Below are positions 16,694 to 26,167 of a DNA stretch of 42,390 nt, piece by piece. Location: the NCBI GenBank assembly GCA_945877185.1, contig CAMCRD010000006.1:1-42390 (forward strand). Reading direction: 5' to 3'. Both the position numbers and the translations under genes were made by a program. The notes below the pieces were generated by a model, which saw only the letters and a list, made by a program, of their open reading frames with translations, was not told the DNA's origin and searched no databases. How positions within the stretch are numbered: position 1 is the first letter of the stretch; each line of letters begins with the position of its first letter. This DNA comes from Candidatus Finniella inopinata. GTDB taxonomy: Bacteria > Pseudomonadota > Alphaproteobacteria > Paracaedibacterales > VGCI01.

Positions 16694-16806
16694 AATCTAT
16701 CTTTTATCGCTCAAAATCTTTCCCTTTTGCGACAAAGTAGCTCCTTGAATCTCTCATTCTCCTTCTATAACGTCAGTTGAAAGCAACCTAAAGTTGTGTT
16801 ACTTTG

Positions 16807-18876
16807 ATGGAATTTTCTACCACTTTCTTTGACAATAGATCTCGCTGGTTTTTGTGGTGGCCTGTTGGCATGGGCATCGGTATTTCCTTTTATTTTTCCT
16901 TATCCCATGAACCCACCTTGGCCCTGACGCTCACCTTTTTTTTCATAAGCTTTTTAGGGACGATTGCCACATTTTTCTTCTGGCGTCCTCACGTTATTCC
17001 TTTCCTTTTGGCCCTTGCGCTTTTGAGTCTCACGATTGGATTTGCAGCTGCCAAGATTCGCACGAATATGCTCGCCACACCGTTTTTATTGACCAAAATT
17101 GAAAATGCAAAAGTAACCGGCCGCATCGTAGATATTGAGGAACAACCAAACCGACATCGATTAACATTAGATGATTTAACCTTTTCAGAAGAAGGGGCGC
17201 CCTTACATAAGATTCGACTCTCCTTGCCTGTCACTCGATCATTGGTTGCGACCATTGGCGATCGCATCTCTTGCCTTGCATCCCTTCTCCCCCTTTCCGA
17301 TCCAGTTAGCTTGACTGGATACAATTTTCGACGGCAAACTTACTTCCAAGGCATTAGCGCGACAGGGCGTATCAAAGGTTCTGTTCAACTCATAGAAAAA
17401 CAGGATAACCGTTTGGGACTCGCCACGACCCGGTATCACTTAACCCAAACCATTCGACACTATTTGCCAGGTCAAACGGGGGAGATTGCCGCCGCTCTTA
17501 TTACGGGAGATCGATCCGGCATTGACCCTGGAATCCGTCAAGCCTTTACGGATGCCGGTTTGGCACACATCTTAGCTATTTCCGGCCTTCACTTAACCCT
17601 GGTCGCAGGGCTTGTCTTCTTAGTTTTTCGACGCAGTCTTGCCCTCATCCCTCACCTGGCTGAAAATTACCCCATCAAGAAATGGACAGCCGTGTTGGTG
17701 GTTATTGCCACATTCGCTTACCTGGCCATCTCAGGCTTTGGTATTCCTGGGCAACGCGCTTTTGTTATGATCACCATTGTTATGATGGGGATCCTTCTGG
17801 ACCGCAACCCTTTATCCATGCGTCTTGTGGCCATTGCCGCCTCTATCATCTTGCTGATTCGTCCCGAAAGTCTCTTATCCGCCAGCTTTCAGCTATCGTT
17901 TGCCGCTGTCGTTGGATTGATCGCGGCTTATGAGGGTGGGTGGGCCCCTTTACGGCAATGGTCTTTAGAGGGTGGCTACCATCGTCGTCTCATCGCCTAT
18001 GGCACAGGCCTTGTTGCAACAACGCTTATCGCCACTTTGGCAACCACCCCTTATACCATTGCTATTTTCAACCGCTTTACCTTGCAAACCATTGCTGGGA
18101 ATTTTTTAGCCATTCCTCTTACAAGCATTTGGATCATGCCTGCAGCTACTTTAAGTGTCCTTTCCCTTCCCTTTGGGGGGTGTGCCCTCTTCTTTCACAT
18201 CTTATCTTGTGGACTAGAATACCTTATTCATATCGCCAAAACGGTCTCCTCCTGGCCCGGAGCCGCCATTGTTGTTCCCACGCCACCTTCAGCCTTTTTA
18301 GGCCTTATAACTCTTGGTGGTTTGTGGATATGCTTCTGGAAGGGAACTTGGCGATGGGGCGGGCTTATCCTCTGCAGCCTGGGATGCCTCTCCCCCTTTC
18401 TCCACTCTCCTGCCACAATCTATGCCGCCGGAGATGGTCGTGTTTTGGCTTATCGAAAAGAGGATATCCTTTACGTATCTGACTTAAAACGAGGGAGCTT
18501 TTTTACAGACCAATGGGTGAAAGAACTTGGGTTAAAACAAAAAAAAGAATGGCCCGAAGCTCAAATAAAAATTGGCCCTGCCTTAGTGGTTCACCATCCT
18601 TATTCTAAACCTTACACGCCTTTACAAGTCTCAAAAGAAATGTGTTCGGCAAAAGCGCTCATCACCACAGGGTATGCTTGGCGAGAATGCAAACAATGGG
18701 GACGCATTCCCCCTATTTTGATTGATCGGTATACCTTAAAGCGGGATGGAACCTACCAAGCGTGGATTTCAGCTGCCAGTATTGAGGTAGAATCTGTAAG
18801 GAAATCGTTGGGGCAGAGACCTTGGAGTGGAAAATTCAAAAAGGGAAAAGCGGTGCCGCTTGAGCCGACGGAATAA
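16807..18876 (+). CDS. comEC: ComEC/Rec2-family DNA-uptake channel protein
   Basis: 689 residues from the ATG at 16807 (an in-frame TTG precedes it). The N-terminal helices and soluble OB-like part (DUF4131, about 30-200: KVTGRIVDIEEQPNRHRLTLDDL) are followed by the Competence domain (about 225-500). That domain carries ALITGDRSGI and the family hallmark HILAISGLHLTLVAGL near residue 257. The last 150 residues are soluble and do not show the metallo-beta-lactamase HxHxDH motif, so this is the shorter alphaproteobacterial type. It should carry single-stranded DNA across the inner membrane. Its last codons overlap, on the opposite strand, the 3' half of a candidate non-coding RNA. Confidence 0.9.
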   Translation: MEFSTTFFDNRSRWFLWWPVGMGIGISFYFSLSHEPTLALTLTFFFISFLGTIATFFFWRPHVIPFLLALALLSLTIGFAAAKIRTNMLATPFLLTKIENAKVTGRIVDIEEQPNRHRLTLDDLTFSEEGAPLHKIRLSLPVTRSLVATIGDRISCLASLLPLSDPVSLTGYNFRRQTYFQGISATGRIKGSVQLIEKQDNRLGLATTRYHLTQTIRHYLPGQTGEIAAALITGDRSGIDPGIRQAFTDAGLAHILAISGLHLTLVAGLVFLVFRRSLALIPHLAENYPIKKWTAVLVVIATFAYLAISGFGIPGQRAFVMITIVMMGILLDRNPLSMRLVAIAASIILLIRPESLLSASFQLSFAAVVGLIAAYEGGWAPLRQWSLEGGYHRRLIAYGTGLVATTLIATLATTPYTIAIFNRFTLQTIAGNFLAIPLTSIWIMPAATLSVLSLPFGGCALFFHILSCGLEYLIHIAKTVSSWPGAAIVVPTPPSAFLGLITLGGLWICFWKGTWRWGGLILCSLGCLSPFLHSPATIYAAGDGRVLAYRKEDILYVSDLKRGSFFTDQWVKELGLKQKKEWPEAQIKIGPALVVHHPYSKPYTPLQVSKEMCSAKALITTGYAWRECKQWGRIPPILIDRYTLKRDGTYQAWISAASIEVESVRKSLGQRPWSGKFKKGKAVPLEPTE

Positions 18877-18999
18877 AGATCCTCTCGCGACCTGACAAGC
18901 AGGTGGGAACCATGTGCCAAAACCACGGTTTTGGTAGGGACAGTCTCCGAGAAGTTAGATAGGGTCCGGGGATGCAATCCCGTCAAACCCAGCAGCACC
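18838..18999 (-). ncRNA. Candidate rod-shaped non-coding RNA (6S-like architecture)
   Basis: The segment is GC-richer than other gaps and folds as a rod. Bases 18999-18977 pair with 18852-18874 at 21 of 23 positions. Five of those pairs are G-U on the minus strand and would be A-C mismatches on the plus strand, which points to minus-strand transcription. The rod continues with AUCC:GGAU (18973-18970 with 18879-18882) and GACC:GGUC (18966-18963 with 18889-18892). An apical hairpin CCAAAAC/GUUUUGG follows. A promoter 7 nt before the first G and a T-rich tail ending at 18838 give about 162 nt, the size of 6S RNA. Identity as 6S is a guess from size and shape. The 3' part is antisense to the comEC end. 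Confidence 0.6.
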
Positions 19000-19006
19000 A
19001 ATAGTC

Positions 19007-19035
19007 AATATAGCATAGCCTCTTGAATATTACAA
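19007..19035 (-). promoter_or_regulatory. Promoter for the candidate non-coding RNA
   Basis: On the minus strand TTGTAA (19035-19030), a 17-nt spacer and TATATT (19012-19007) resemble a sigma-70 promoter. The first G of the proposed RNA is at 18999, 7 nt after the -10. The promoter sits in the gap just after the rsm22 stop. Confidence 0.6.
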
Positions 19036-19058
19036 TGTCATCGTTAATTGGGAAATTT

Positions 19059-20039
19059 TTATTCTTTTTCATTCGTAAAATTATCATCCCAACCATCTCC
19101 CCAAACAGCTTTCGTGGCCAGCCTATAGCGCTCTTTATCTCGTCTGGATATGGTTTGACGTTTGATTCCACCAGGGGTACAAAAATCTAAGGTTACATGC
19201 CCAGAACGCTGCAAGGGTTTACGAATAATGCGGGCAGAGGGACGCGGCACAGGCTCCCGCAAGGCCACAAGATAGCTATATTTCTCATCTTCATATGGTA
19301 AAGAGACATCTTTAATTTTCCGATGAAAAGAGGGCCGAAGAAGACGCGTCGAAAAATGGCACCAATCCCCTTCTTTCAAAGGGCATTCTTCATGATGCGG
19401 ACATGGAGCGGCAATAAAAGCTCCCGCTTCTATTAACAAATCCCGCAATACCATCAAATGCTGATACCCTATCGGCGTTCCGGGCACAACAATAATGACC
19501 CCCTTTTCAGCAGAATCCCAAGCTTTTTGCAAAATCACCTTTTGGTCATGTGCCGCAAGTTCATTTAAAACATAAGACAAAAGAACAAGGTCATAGGAAG
19601 CCTCTATGGTAACACTTAAGAGGTTCGCTTTCTGGAATGAAACTTGTCGATGCTGAAGCTCCGGGAGACCTTTGAGCAGGGATTGAGATATTTCACTCAT
19701 AAAGGCATCCCCTTCAATCAGGTGGATCTTCTGACACTCTGGCCAATAAAGGGCCGATGCCAACGCTGCCGTTCCTGGTCCTGCGCCTAAATCTAAAACG
19801 GAGGAAATGTTTTTTAGGGGAATATGGGGTAAAATAGCTTCTATGCTTGCAAATGTGGCTGGCAAACGGGCTGCCACATAAGCGATAATTTCAGAAGACG
19901 ATATAAACCCCCCTCGTTCTGTACCTTGTTTTGACCGATACCGCTCAGTGAGTTGCTCCCGAGCTGCAACGAGAGAGGGCTTATCTCCCGTTGTTTCTAG
20001 CAGGGACTGAATTCGGCGTTGGAAGGAAAGAGGAAGCAA
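19059..20039 (-). CDS. Rsm22/METTL17-like small ribosomal subunit methyltransferase-type protein
   Basis: 326 residues. An SAM-binding Rossmann fold starts at about 92 (SSVLDLGAGPGTAALASAL). The second half carries the Rsm22 cysteine cluster CPHHEECPLKEGDWCHFSTRL, which in the mitochondrial relatives binds an Fe-S cluster. The family acts in assembly of the small ribosomal subunit in mitochondria and alphaproteobacteria. The start is a TTG at 20039 with AGGG 7 nt upstream; no ATG or GTG occurs nearby, so a TTG start is likely. It is last in a row of minus-strand genes downstream of the isc operon, which may be meaningful for an Fe-S protein. Confidence 0.8.
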   Translation of the reverse strand: MLPLSFQRRIQSLLETTGDKPSLVAAREQLTERYRSKQGTERGGFISSSEIIAYVAARLPATFASIEAILPHIPLKNISSVLDLGAGPGTAALASALYWPECQKIHLIEGDAFMSEISQSLLKGLPELQHRQVSFQKANLLSVTIEASYDLVLLSYVLNELAAHDQKVILQKAWDSAEKGVIIVVPGTPIGYQHLMVLRDLLIEAGAFIAAPCPHHEECPLKEGDWCHFSTRLLRPSFHRKIKDVSLPYEDEKYSYLVALREPVPRPSARIIRKPLQRSGHVTLDFCTPGGIKRQTISRRDKERYRLATKAVWGDGWDDNFTNEKE

Positions 20040-20048
20040 TTCTTTACC

Positions 20049-20798
20049 CTAACCTAAGCCAAAAACTTTATCCTCATAGAAAAAAATGAGTTTTTTATTC
20101 CTGAGAGATGTTGAAAAACTCTCTGGATTTTCCAAATAGGAAAATAGAAGTGGTTCGCGTTTGATTCTCTCGTCAAGAAGATGCTTATCTTCCAGAACGT
20201 AACTCTTATATCTCTTCAAGATCCCCTCTATCACACATTGTTCATCATGACTGTCGTATTCAGCAAAAACAATGACATTACAAGACATCGGAAAATATGA
20301 GATCAAAATCTCTGGAGATATAAAATACAAATCTTCCCCATTTTTATCCGGACATTTATGGAGATTAATGAATTCTGTGTCTTCCCTTAAGAGGGGGATT
20401 GTCTCAACATATTTATCGTCACGATAGCCTCTTGGAAAGATGGCTCTTGTTTTAGCTTGAACTTTGTGATGAAGGATCTTTAAATCAGATGATGATAAAT
20501 TAATGATGGCTAGAAGACCAACGCTATAAGGCACGTCTCCACATTCATATGCCCTCTCTGCAAACTCTTTTGTGTGTTGTTCTCTTAGTGCTTTCAAATC
20601 GAATAATTCTAAATTAGGCGTAATGTACTCTCTCAGAATTCCTTTCTTAACGGTATGATTTATCGTGATACTCTGACTGGAACACAGAAGCGGTTTTGTC
20701 TCATCTAAGGAACGTTCTACAGCCTGTCCAATGCTTACTTGCATCATCAGACCTAAAAAAAGACAAAGGGACTTTAAGATAATTCTCGTTAATTTCAT
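20049..20798 (-). CDS. Hypothetical secreted protein
   Basis: 249 residues, not recognised. Residues 1-26 form a clear signal peptide (MKLTRIILKSLCLFLGLMMQVSIGQA). The mature part is soluble and mixed alpha/beta. It has four cysteines (in LLCSS, YECGD, HKCPD, MSCNV) and a fifth near ECVI, which could form disulfides. The ATG follows AAAGGAG with 8-nt spacing. It lies 17 nt after the MsrQ-like gene and 9 nt before rsm22, so it is probably in the same transcript. No F-box or repeat motif is visible. It may be an envelope or exported protein. Confidence 0.65.
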   Translation of the reverse strand: MKLTRIILKSLCLFLGLMMQVSIGQAVERSLDETKPLLCSSQSITINHTVKKGILREYITPNLELFDLKALREQHTKEFAERAYECGDVPYSVGLLAIINLSSSDLKILHHKVQAKTRAIFPRGYRDDKYVETIPLLREDTEFINLHKCPDKNGEDLYFISPEILISYFPMSCNVIVFAEYDSHDEQCVIEGILKRYKSYVLEDKHLLDERIKREPLLFSYLENPESFSTSLRNKKLIFFYEDKVFGLG

Positions 20799-20815
20799 TA
20801 GACAAGCTCCTTTTT

Positions 20816-21397
20816 TTATTTTTTCATGATTCTAATAAACTGCAACATGACAAGAGGCGTAAAGAGGACGGTTGCCCAAAATTTTTCTCTAACGAGAATC
20901 ATATGCAAAATAATGGCAGCCTCAGCAAGGTAAACATATCTATGCAATTTTTTCCATTTTACAAACGTTAGTTTTTTAACACTATATTGGTTACTCGATA
21001 TGGCTAAGAAAAACAAAATTGGGTATGCCACCAGAAGCACAGGGCCAATGGCTGGATGAAGAGCATAGGGAAGGGTTTTCATGATGCTTCCCCGTTTAAT
21101 AATAAAACAAATCATATGAATTGTTGCAAAAGAAAATACGGCGACACCAAATTCCTGACGGTAACGGTTGAGTTTTGTGATCAACATCCATCGAGGTAAG
21201 AGCTTTTTAAGGGGATGTAAAGCTAAGGTGGTTATTAAAAACCCAACCGCAAAATATCCTGAATAAGGGGTTAAGGCTTTCCAATTCTTGGGATCGATAA
21301 CAAGCATCAAGCCCATAATGAAGGCACCGATCTGTGTCAGAAACCATACTTGGTACTCTTTAAAGAGAGTTTCTAACCGACCTGCCTCCGCCATCAT
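20816..21397 (-). CDS. MsrQ/YedZ-like ferric-reductase-domain membrane protein
   Basis: 193 residues with about six membrane helices. Histidines in the helices (FATIHMICF, YALHPAIGP, KLHRYVYLAEAAIILHMIL) fit the haem-ligating pattern of the ferric-reductase-like/MsrQ family, and WKKLHRYVYLAEAAIILH is typical of MsrQ. MsrQ supplies electrons to the periplasmic methionine sulfoxide reductase MsrP, but no msrP is nearby. The gene starts directly after the ferredoxin stop (TAAATG). This is suggestive of electron transfer from ferredoxin, but that is inference. It could instead be an orphan haem reductase. Confidence 0.7.
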   Translation of the reverse strand: MMAEAGRLETLFKEYQVWFLTQIGAFIMGLMLVIDPKNWKALTPYSGYFAVGFLITTLALHPLKKLLPRWMLITKLNRYRQEFGVAVFSFATIHMICFIIKRGSIMKTLPYALHPAIGPVLLVAYPILFFLAISSNQYSVKKLTFVKWKKLHRYVYLAEAAIILHMILVREKFWATVLFTPLVMLQFIRIMKK

Positions 21398-21727
21398 TTA
21401 TACCATCATATTGCGGGTCGCAGATGGTAACTTGACAACAAGACCATCCAGCTCTTCTGTCATAATAATTTGGCACCCCAGCCTGGATGTTTGGGTCAAG
21501 CCGAAAGCGAGGTCTAACATGTCTTCTTCATCTTCCGTTGCAGTAGAAAGAAGGTCATACCACTCAGATTCCACAATAACATGGCATGTTGAACAAGCCA
21601 AAGACCCTTCACAAGCCCCTTCTAAATCTACCTTGTTTCGATGGGCAATTTCTAAGACCGAGAGACCAATCGGTGCATCAACTTCAACACGATCTCCCGA
21701 TGGGGTAATAAAGGTCATTTTTGGCAT
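21398..21727 (-). CDS. fdx: Isc-type [2Fe-2S] ferredoxin
   Basis: 109 residues, adrenodoxin-type. The cluster ligands are C39, C45, C48 and C85 in [12 protein letters not shown] and RLGCQI. It provides electrons for Fe-S cluster assembly on IscU. It is the last isc gene, after hscA (24-nt gap). Start ATG at 21727 with GGAG about 10 nt upstream; a second ATG (MTFITPSG) is possible. The MsrQ-like gene follows without a gap, so the transcript seems to extend past the classical isc set. Confidence 0.95.
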   Translation of the reverse strand: MPKMTFITPSGDRVEVDAPIGLSVLEIAHRNKVDLEGACEGSLACSTCHVIVESEWYDLLSTATEDEEDMLDLAFGLTQTSRLGCQIIMTEELDGLVVKLPSATRNMMV

Positions 21728-21751
21728 ATTTCTAAAACTCCAACTTCCAAT

Positions 21752-23602
21752 TTATTTTTCTGATGGTAAGGGGACATTTGCAGCTTCGCCAACCAGACGT
21801 TTTACCCGTCGTGTCGCGAAAGGAACACTTATAGACTCCAACGTTTTTTTTCGTTCTACAATGGCGACTTGATCCGTATCTGTCAAGCGTTGCTCTAAAG
21901 CTTCCATAGCTTTTGCCAAACTTTCCAATTCTACGGTTGTCAACAAATCCCCATCAACTTTAATAGCCTCTTCCAGCTGATGAAGCAACTGCTGAGCTTT
22001 CACTTTTGTTTCGATCAGGAGACGGCTTTTGATATCCGCCGCCCCCTGATTTGCATTTTCAGCTAAAATGCGGCGATAATCTTCTTCCGTTAATCCATAG
22101 GAGGGTTTGACAGCAACTTCCTGGTGAGTATTTGTTGTTTTTTCAGTCGCACTTACCGTCAATAGCCCATCTGAATCCACCATAAACGTTATCACAATTC
22201 GCGCAGCTCCCGCCACCATGGGAGGAATCCCCGTTAAGGTAAATTCAGCAAGAGAACGACAATGGTCAACCAATTCACGCTCTCCTTGAAGAACATGTAT
22301 CTTCATGGCTGTCTGTCCATCCTGATAGGTCGTAAATTCCTGAGAAAATGTGGCAGGAATAGGCGTATTGCGGTGAATTATTTTTTCGACTAAGCCACCC
22401 ATCGTCTCTAGCCCTAATGACAAAGGCGTTACATCTAATAGCAGTGTTTCGGCACCTTTTGTTAAGGCTTCTGCCTGCAACGCAGCACCGAGCGCCACAA
22501 CTTTGTCAGGATCCAAGTTCATTAACGGATCTTGGCCAAAAAATTCAATAACCCGTCCTTGAATGAGGGGCATACGGGTTGCTCCCCCCACCAGAACAAC
22601 CCCCTTAATGTCTTTTGGGGTTAGGTGGGCATCGATCAAAACTTGGCGGCAAATATCAATGGTTTTTTCAACCAAGGGTGTAGACAATTGTTCTAGGGTA
22701 AAACGATCCAAAGGATGCTCTTTTCCTCCTGGCAAGGCCCACATTCCTTGGTCCTGATGGGACAAATATTCTTTCGTGAACCGCATGGTTTTTAAGGCTT
22801 GCTTGTAAAGCGCTGGCGTTAAAGTGACTTCGGGAGATAAATGGTGAAAATATTCTACAACCAAACGATCAATATCGTCTCCCCCCAACGCAGCGTCCCC
22901 TCCTGTCGCCAATACTTGAAAAACGCCTTTGGTCAACCGGAGAAGGGATATGTCAAATGTCCCCCCTCCCAAATCATAAACAGCATAGACCCCCTCGATA
23001 CCTTGATTTAAACCATAAGCCAAAGCGGCAGCTGTCGGTTCATTAATCAAACGCAACACTTTCAAACCCGCAAGAGCTGCAGCATCCTTTGTCGCTTGCC
23101 GGGCAGCCTCGTCAAAGTAAGCAGGAACCGTAATGACAGCTCTTTCAACGGATTGATTTAAAGCAGATTCAGCTTGATTCTTAAGAGTGCGTAAGATATC
23201 AGCCGCAACCTCAACCGGGGTTTTGACCTCATTCCCAACCTTCAAGCGCACCATGGTGTCAGGAGATTGTTGATCAGAAATAATATGGGTAAACTTTCCA
23301 GAAATATTTTGTGCCTCTGCGCTCGATCGGCCCATCAACCGTTTCGAAGACGTCACGACCTGATCTGGCACTTCGTCAACTAAGTCAACGGCTTTTTCTC
23401 CCACAATAGGAGCGCCCTCAAGATAAGCAACAACAGAAGGAACTAAACATTCCCCTAAGGCATCAGCCAAAGCCTTCGGCCTCTGATTTTCAGAAAAGGC
23501 AACAACAGAGTTTGTTGTCCCTAAATCAATACCAATAGCAAGGGCTTGAGACAATTTTTCCTGAACAAGGCTTGAATTGGGTTCTGTAATTTGTAATAAC
23601 AT
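21752..23602 (-). CDS. hscA: Fe-S assembly Hsp70 chaperone
   Basis: 616 residues. The ATPase domain begins with [15 protein letters not shown] (about 22-36). It continues with [25 protein letters not shown] and [14 protein letters not shown]. The substrate-binding domain starts about 385 ([17 protein letters not shown]), followed by a helical lid. HscA uses ATP to release clusters from IscU, recognising its LPPVK motif, which is present in the IscU of this operon. It lies between hscB and fdx. Length and motifs match HscA rather than DnaK. Confidence 0.95.
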   Translation of the reverse strand: MLLQITEPNSSLVQEKLSQALAIGIDLGTTNSVVAFSENQRPKALADALGECLVPSVVAYLEGAPIVGEKAVDLVDEVPDQVVTSSKRLMGRSSAEAQNISGKFTHIISDQQSPDTMVRLKVGNEVKTPVEVAADILRTLKNQAESALNQSVERAVITVPAYFDEAARQATKDAAALAGLKVLRLINEPTAAALAYGLNQGIEGVYAVYDLGGGTFDISLLRLTKGVFQVLATGGDAALGGDDIDRLVVEYFHHLSPEVTLTPALYKQALKTMRFTKEYLSHQDQGMWALPGGKEHPLDRFTLEQLSTPLVEKTIDICRQVLIDAHLTPKDIKGVVLVGGATRMPLIQGRVIEFFGQDPLMNLDPDKVVALGAALQAEALTKGAETLLLDVTPLSLGLETMGGLVEKIIHRNTPIPATFSQEFTTYQDGQTAMKIHVLQGERELVDHCRSLAEFTLTGIPPMVAGAARIVITFMVDSDGLLTVSATEKTTNTHQEVAVKPSYGLTEEDYRRILAENANQGAADIKSRLLIETKVKAQQLLHQLEEAIKVDGDLLTTVELESLAKAMEALEQRLTDTDQVAIVERKKTLESISVPFATRRVKRLVGEAANVPLPSEK

Positions 23603-23620
23603 GGATCGTTGATTCCTCTC

Positions 23621-24151
23621 TTACAGAACTTTAACTGAAGATTGCCGACGACGAACTTGTATATCCCCCATCAATTTTGACAAATAGGTAAGACGTAAAA
23701 AAAGACCTGGCAGTTCCTTATTTTGGCTTTGCTGAAGGGCACCAGAAAAGGACGTTTTTACCCCTTGCAACCGTTCCTGAAGTTGACTTTCCAAATGCGT
23801 TAAATCATGAGGAGAGATCGCTTCTCTTAACGTTTCCTGCAATGTCATGATTTCTTCTAAAACTTGAGGATCTTGACCTATTTGACTGCCGTCTTCTGAA
23901 ACATCAATCCCACGCAGCTTCAAAAGTGCTTTGGCACGTAATGTTGGATTTTTTAACGTCTCGTAAGCCCGGTTCAGTAAAGAAGACTGAAGCAGTGCGG
24001 CTTGGCGTTCCGGTTCGGAGTGACATATAAAACGATCCGGGTGAACCAAAGACTGACGTGCAAAATACGCTTTATCGAGGGCAGTCGCATCCACTTCAAA
24101 TGTTGTTTCAACACCCAAAACCTCAAAAGGATTCTGGTCCTCTTTAAACAT
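23621..24151 (-). CDS. hscB: Fe-S assembly J-domain co-chaperone
   Basis: 176 residues from the ATG at 24151. The frame extends further upstream, but only through the iscA gene, and 24151 gives the normal HscB length. The J-domain has HPD at 37-39 (QSLVHPDRF). The C-terminal three-helix domain binds IscU. The start overlaps the iscA stop by 8 nt, suggesting coupled translation. HscB delivers IscU to HscA and stimulates its ATPase. The C-terminal part ends QVRRRQSSVKVL. Confidence 0.93.
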   Translation of the reverse strand: MFKEDQNPFEVLGVETTFEVDATALDKAYFARQSLVHPDRFICHSEPERQAALLQSSLLNRAYETLKNPTLRAKALLKLRGIDVSEDGSQIGQDPQVLEEIMTLQETLREAISPHDLTHLESQLQERLQGVKTSFSGALQQSQNKELPGLFLRLTYLSKLMGDIQVRRRQSSVKVL

Positions 24152-24479
24152 GGAATGATTTACCACAACCGCAGTGCCCTTTCGCATTTGGATTCTGAAA
24201 AACAAATCCCGACTGCATTTTCTCTTCCACATAGTCCATTTCAGTACCCAGGATAAAGAGAATTGCTTTGGGATCAATCAGAATCGTCACCCCCTTAATT
24301 TCCATCATCTCATCTAAAGGATCTTTGTCATCCGCATATTCCAGGGAATACGATAACCCTGAACATCCTTTGGTACGGATGCTGATGCGAATTCCAAAAG
24401 AAGGCTTTCCTCGCTCGGCAAGCAAGGTTTTCACCCGCTCAAAAGCCGCATCTGTTAATGTTATCGGTGCTTTTGTCAT
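24144..24479 (-). CDS. iscA: A-type Fe-S carrier
   Basis: 111 residues. The three conserved cysteines are C39 (TKGCSGLSY) and C103/C105 (GHCGCGKSF). A-type proteins carry Fe-S clusters from IscU to client enzymes. Its position between iscU (10 nt after the iscU stop) and hscB (8-nt overlap) identifies it as the Isc member of the family rather than ErpA. Confidence 0.93.
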   Translation of the reverse strand: MTKAPITLTDAAFERVKTLLAERGKPSFGIRISIRTKGCSGLSYSLEYADDKDPLDEMMEIKGVTILIDPKAILFILGTEMDYVEEKMQSGFVFQNPNAKGHCGCGKSFHV

Positions 24480-24489
24480 TGTTTTGCTC

Positions 24490-24891
24490 TCAGGTTACCG
24501 ATTCTTTGCCTACGCCTACTTTGGCTTGATAATCCGCAATCGCTGCTTTAACAGCATCTTCTGCTAATATTGAACAATGAATTTTCACGGGCGGCAATGC
24601 TAAAGCTTGCGCAACTTCCGTGTTTCGAATCGCTTGGGCTTCCCCTAATGTTTTTCCTTTAACCCACTCCGTGATGAGAGAACTTGACGCAATCGCTGAT
24701 CCACAACCAAAGGTCTTAAATTTTGCATCTTCAATAATGCCATCCTTGCCGACCTTGATCTGGAGCTTCATCACATCCCCGCAAGCTGGCGCCCCCACCA
24801 GACCCGTTCCTATGGTCGCATCATTTTTATCAAAAGCCCCAACATTACGAGGATTTTCATAGTGATCAATGACTTTCTTGCTATAGGCCAT
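24490..24891 (-). CDS. iscU: Fe-S cluster scaffold
   Basis: 133 residues. Scaffold cysteines are C37 (APACGDV), C63 (FGCGSA) and C106 (HCSIL), and the HscA-recognition motif LPPVK is at 99-103. The ATG follows AAGGAG with 6-nt spacing. It builds [2Fe-2S] clusters from sulfur provided by IscS and electrons from Fdx. It lies 16 nt downstream of iscS. All functional residues are intact. Confidence 0.97.
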   Translation of the reverse strand: MAYSKKVIDHYENPRNVGAFDKNDATIGTGLVGAPACGDVMKLQIKVGKDGIIEDAKFKTFGCGSAIASSSLITEWVKGKTLGEAQAIRNTEVAQALALPPVKIHCSILAEDAVKAAIADYQAKVGVGKESVT

Positions 24892-24907
24892 TTTATTCTC
24901 CTTTAAA

Positions 24908-26125
24908 TTAATGATCTGACCATTTGATATCTTTTAGGTCGATCCCCTCTTGGACCATTTCCCAAAGAGGGCTCATTTCACGCAATCGTGTCACAGCCCC
25001 AACGACAAGTTCAATAGCTCTATCTACATCCGCCTCAGTGCTAAATCGCCCTAACCCAAATCGAATGGATGTATGGGCCAACTCTTCTTCCACACCCAAC
25101 GCCCGTAAAACGTAGGATGGCTCAAGAGATGAAGACGTACATGCCGAGCCGGAAGATACAGATAACTCTTTAATCCCCATCATAAGGCCTTCCCCCTCCA
25201 CATAGGCAAAACTTAAATTCAAATTGCCTGGAATACGGGGGGCGCCCTGTCCATTCAAGTAAACATCATCTAATTGGCTCGTGAGCCCTTGATAAAGACG
25301 ATCACTTAAACTTTTTATGCGCGCTGTCTCTATCTTCATTTCATCCATGGCAATCGCACAAGCTTCCCCTAAACCAACGCATAAGGGGGTCGGTAAAGTT
25401 CCCGATCGCATACCCCGCTCTTGCCCCCCTCCATTGATGATCGCCTGAAGGCGAACACGTGGTTTGCGACGCACATAAAGGGCCCCAATTCCCTTAGGGC
25501 CATAAATTTTATGTCCGGAAATACTCATCAAATCAATATTCATGACTTCAACGTCTAGGGGAATTTTACCAAAAGCTTGTGCGGCATCCGTATGAAAAAA
25601 CACCCCTGCTTCTCGACACATTTTTCCAATCTCCGCAAGGGGCTGGATAACGCCAATTTCGTTGTTCACTGCCATAATAGAGACCAGAATTGTTTCGGGA
25701 CGAATAGCTTGGCGAAGTTGGTTCACGTCTATTAAACCATTCGTTTGAACTGGTAAATAGGTCACGACAAATCCTTCTTGCTCCAAATGACGACAACTAT
25801 CCAGCACACATTTATGTTCGGTCACGCAGGTGATAATGTGGTTTTTTTTGTCTCGATAAAACCCACTCACACCCTTCAAAGCCAAGTTATTTGACTCCGT
25901 TGCCCCGCTGGTGAAAATAATCTCTCGAGGATCTGCCCCAATAAGGGACGCCACTTGGGCCCGGGATTTTTCGACGGCTTCTTCAGCCGACCAACCATGC
26001 GGATGGTTTCGGGAGTGGGGGTTGCCAAAAATTGTCGTAAAATAAGGCAACATCTTTTCAACGACCCGTGGATCACACGGTGTTGTCGCTTGATAATCCA
26101 TGTAGATTTGGTGTTGTGTTGTCAT
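24908..26125 (-). CDS. iscS: Cysteine desulfurase IscS
   Basis: 405 residues. It is a PLP enzyme of the NifS/IscS class I type. The PLP lysine is K206 ([12 protein letters not shown]), and the sulfur-carrying loop has C329 in [27 protein letters not shown] is the PLP-contact motif. The ATG follows GGAGGG with 8-nt spacing. It gives sulfur to IscU and to tRNA thiolation, for example by MnmA, also in this window. It is separated from the upstream desulfurase by 169 bp filled mostly by a palindromic repeat, so it may have its own promoter. Confidence 0.97.
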   Translation of the reverse strand: MTTQHQIYMDYQATTPCDPRVVEKMLPYFTTIFGNPHSRNHPHGWSAEEAVEKSRAQVASLIGADPREIIFTSGATESNNLALKGVSGFYRDKKNHIITCVTEHKCVLDSCRHLEQEGFVVTYLPVQTNGLIDVNQLRQAIRPETILVSIMAVNNEIGVIQPLAEIGKMCREAGVFFHTDAAQAFGKIPLDVEVMNIDLMSISGHKIYGPKGIGALYVRRKPRVRLQAIINGGGQERGMRSGTLPTPLCVGLGEACAIAMDEMKIETARIKSLSDRLYQGLTSQLDDVYLNGQGAPRIPGNLNLSFAYVEGEGLMMGIKELSVSSGSACTSSSLEPSYVLRALGVEEELAHTSIRFGLGRFSTEADVDRAIELVVGAVTRLREMSPLWEMVQEGIDLKDIKWSDH

Positions 26126-26167
26126 GATCTATACCCTCCAAAAAACATCTTTAGACTTCTTTCGTAA

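Noticed and set aside
18300-18876. comEC as a truncated gene because it lacks the metallo-beta-lactamase domain
   Set aside because: Shorter ComEC proteins without this domain's motif are common; the frame is full length for that type.
18838-18999. The rod RNA as tmRNA or SRP RNA
   Set aside because: UUUGACGGGAUU resembles the tmRNA 5' region, but there is no tag reading frame or tRNA-like T-loop. SRP RNA would need a GGAA-type tetraloop with its conserved internal loop, which is absent.
18753-19001. 82-codon minus-strand frame over the comEC end and the following gap
   Set aside because: It coincides with the structured RNA, has no ribosome-binding site and reads through paired stems; the RNA explanation fits better.
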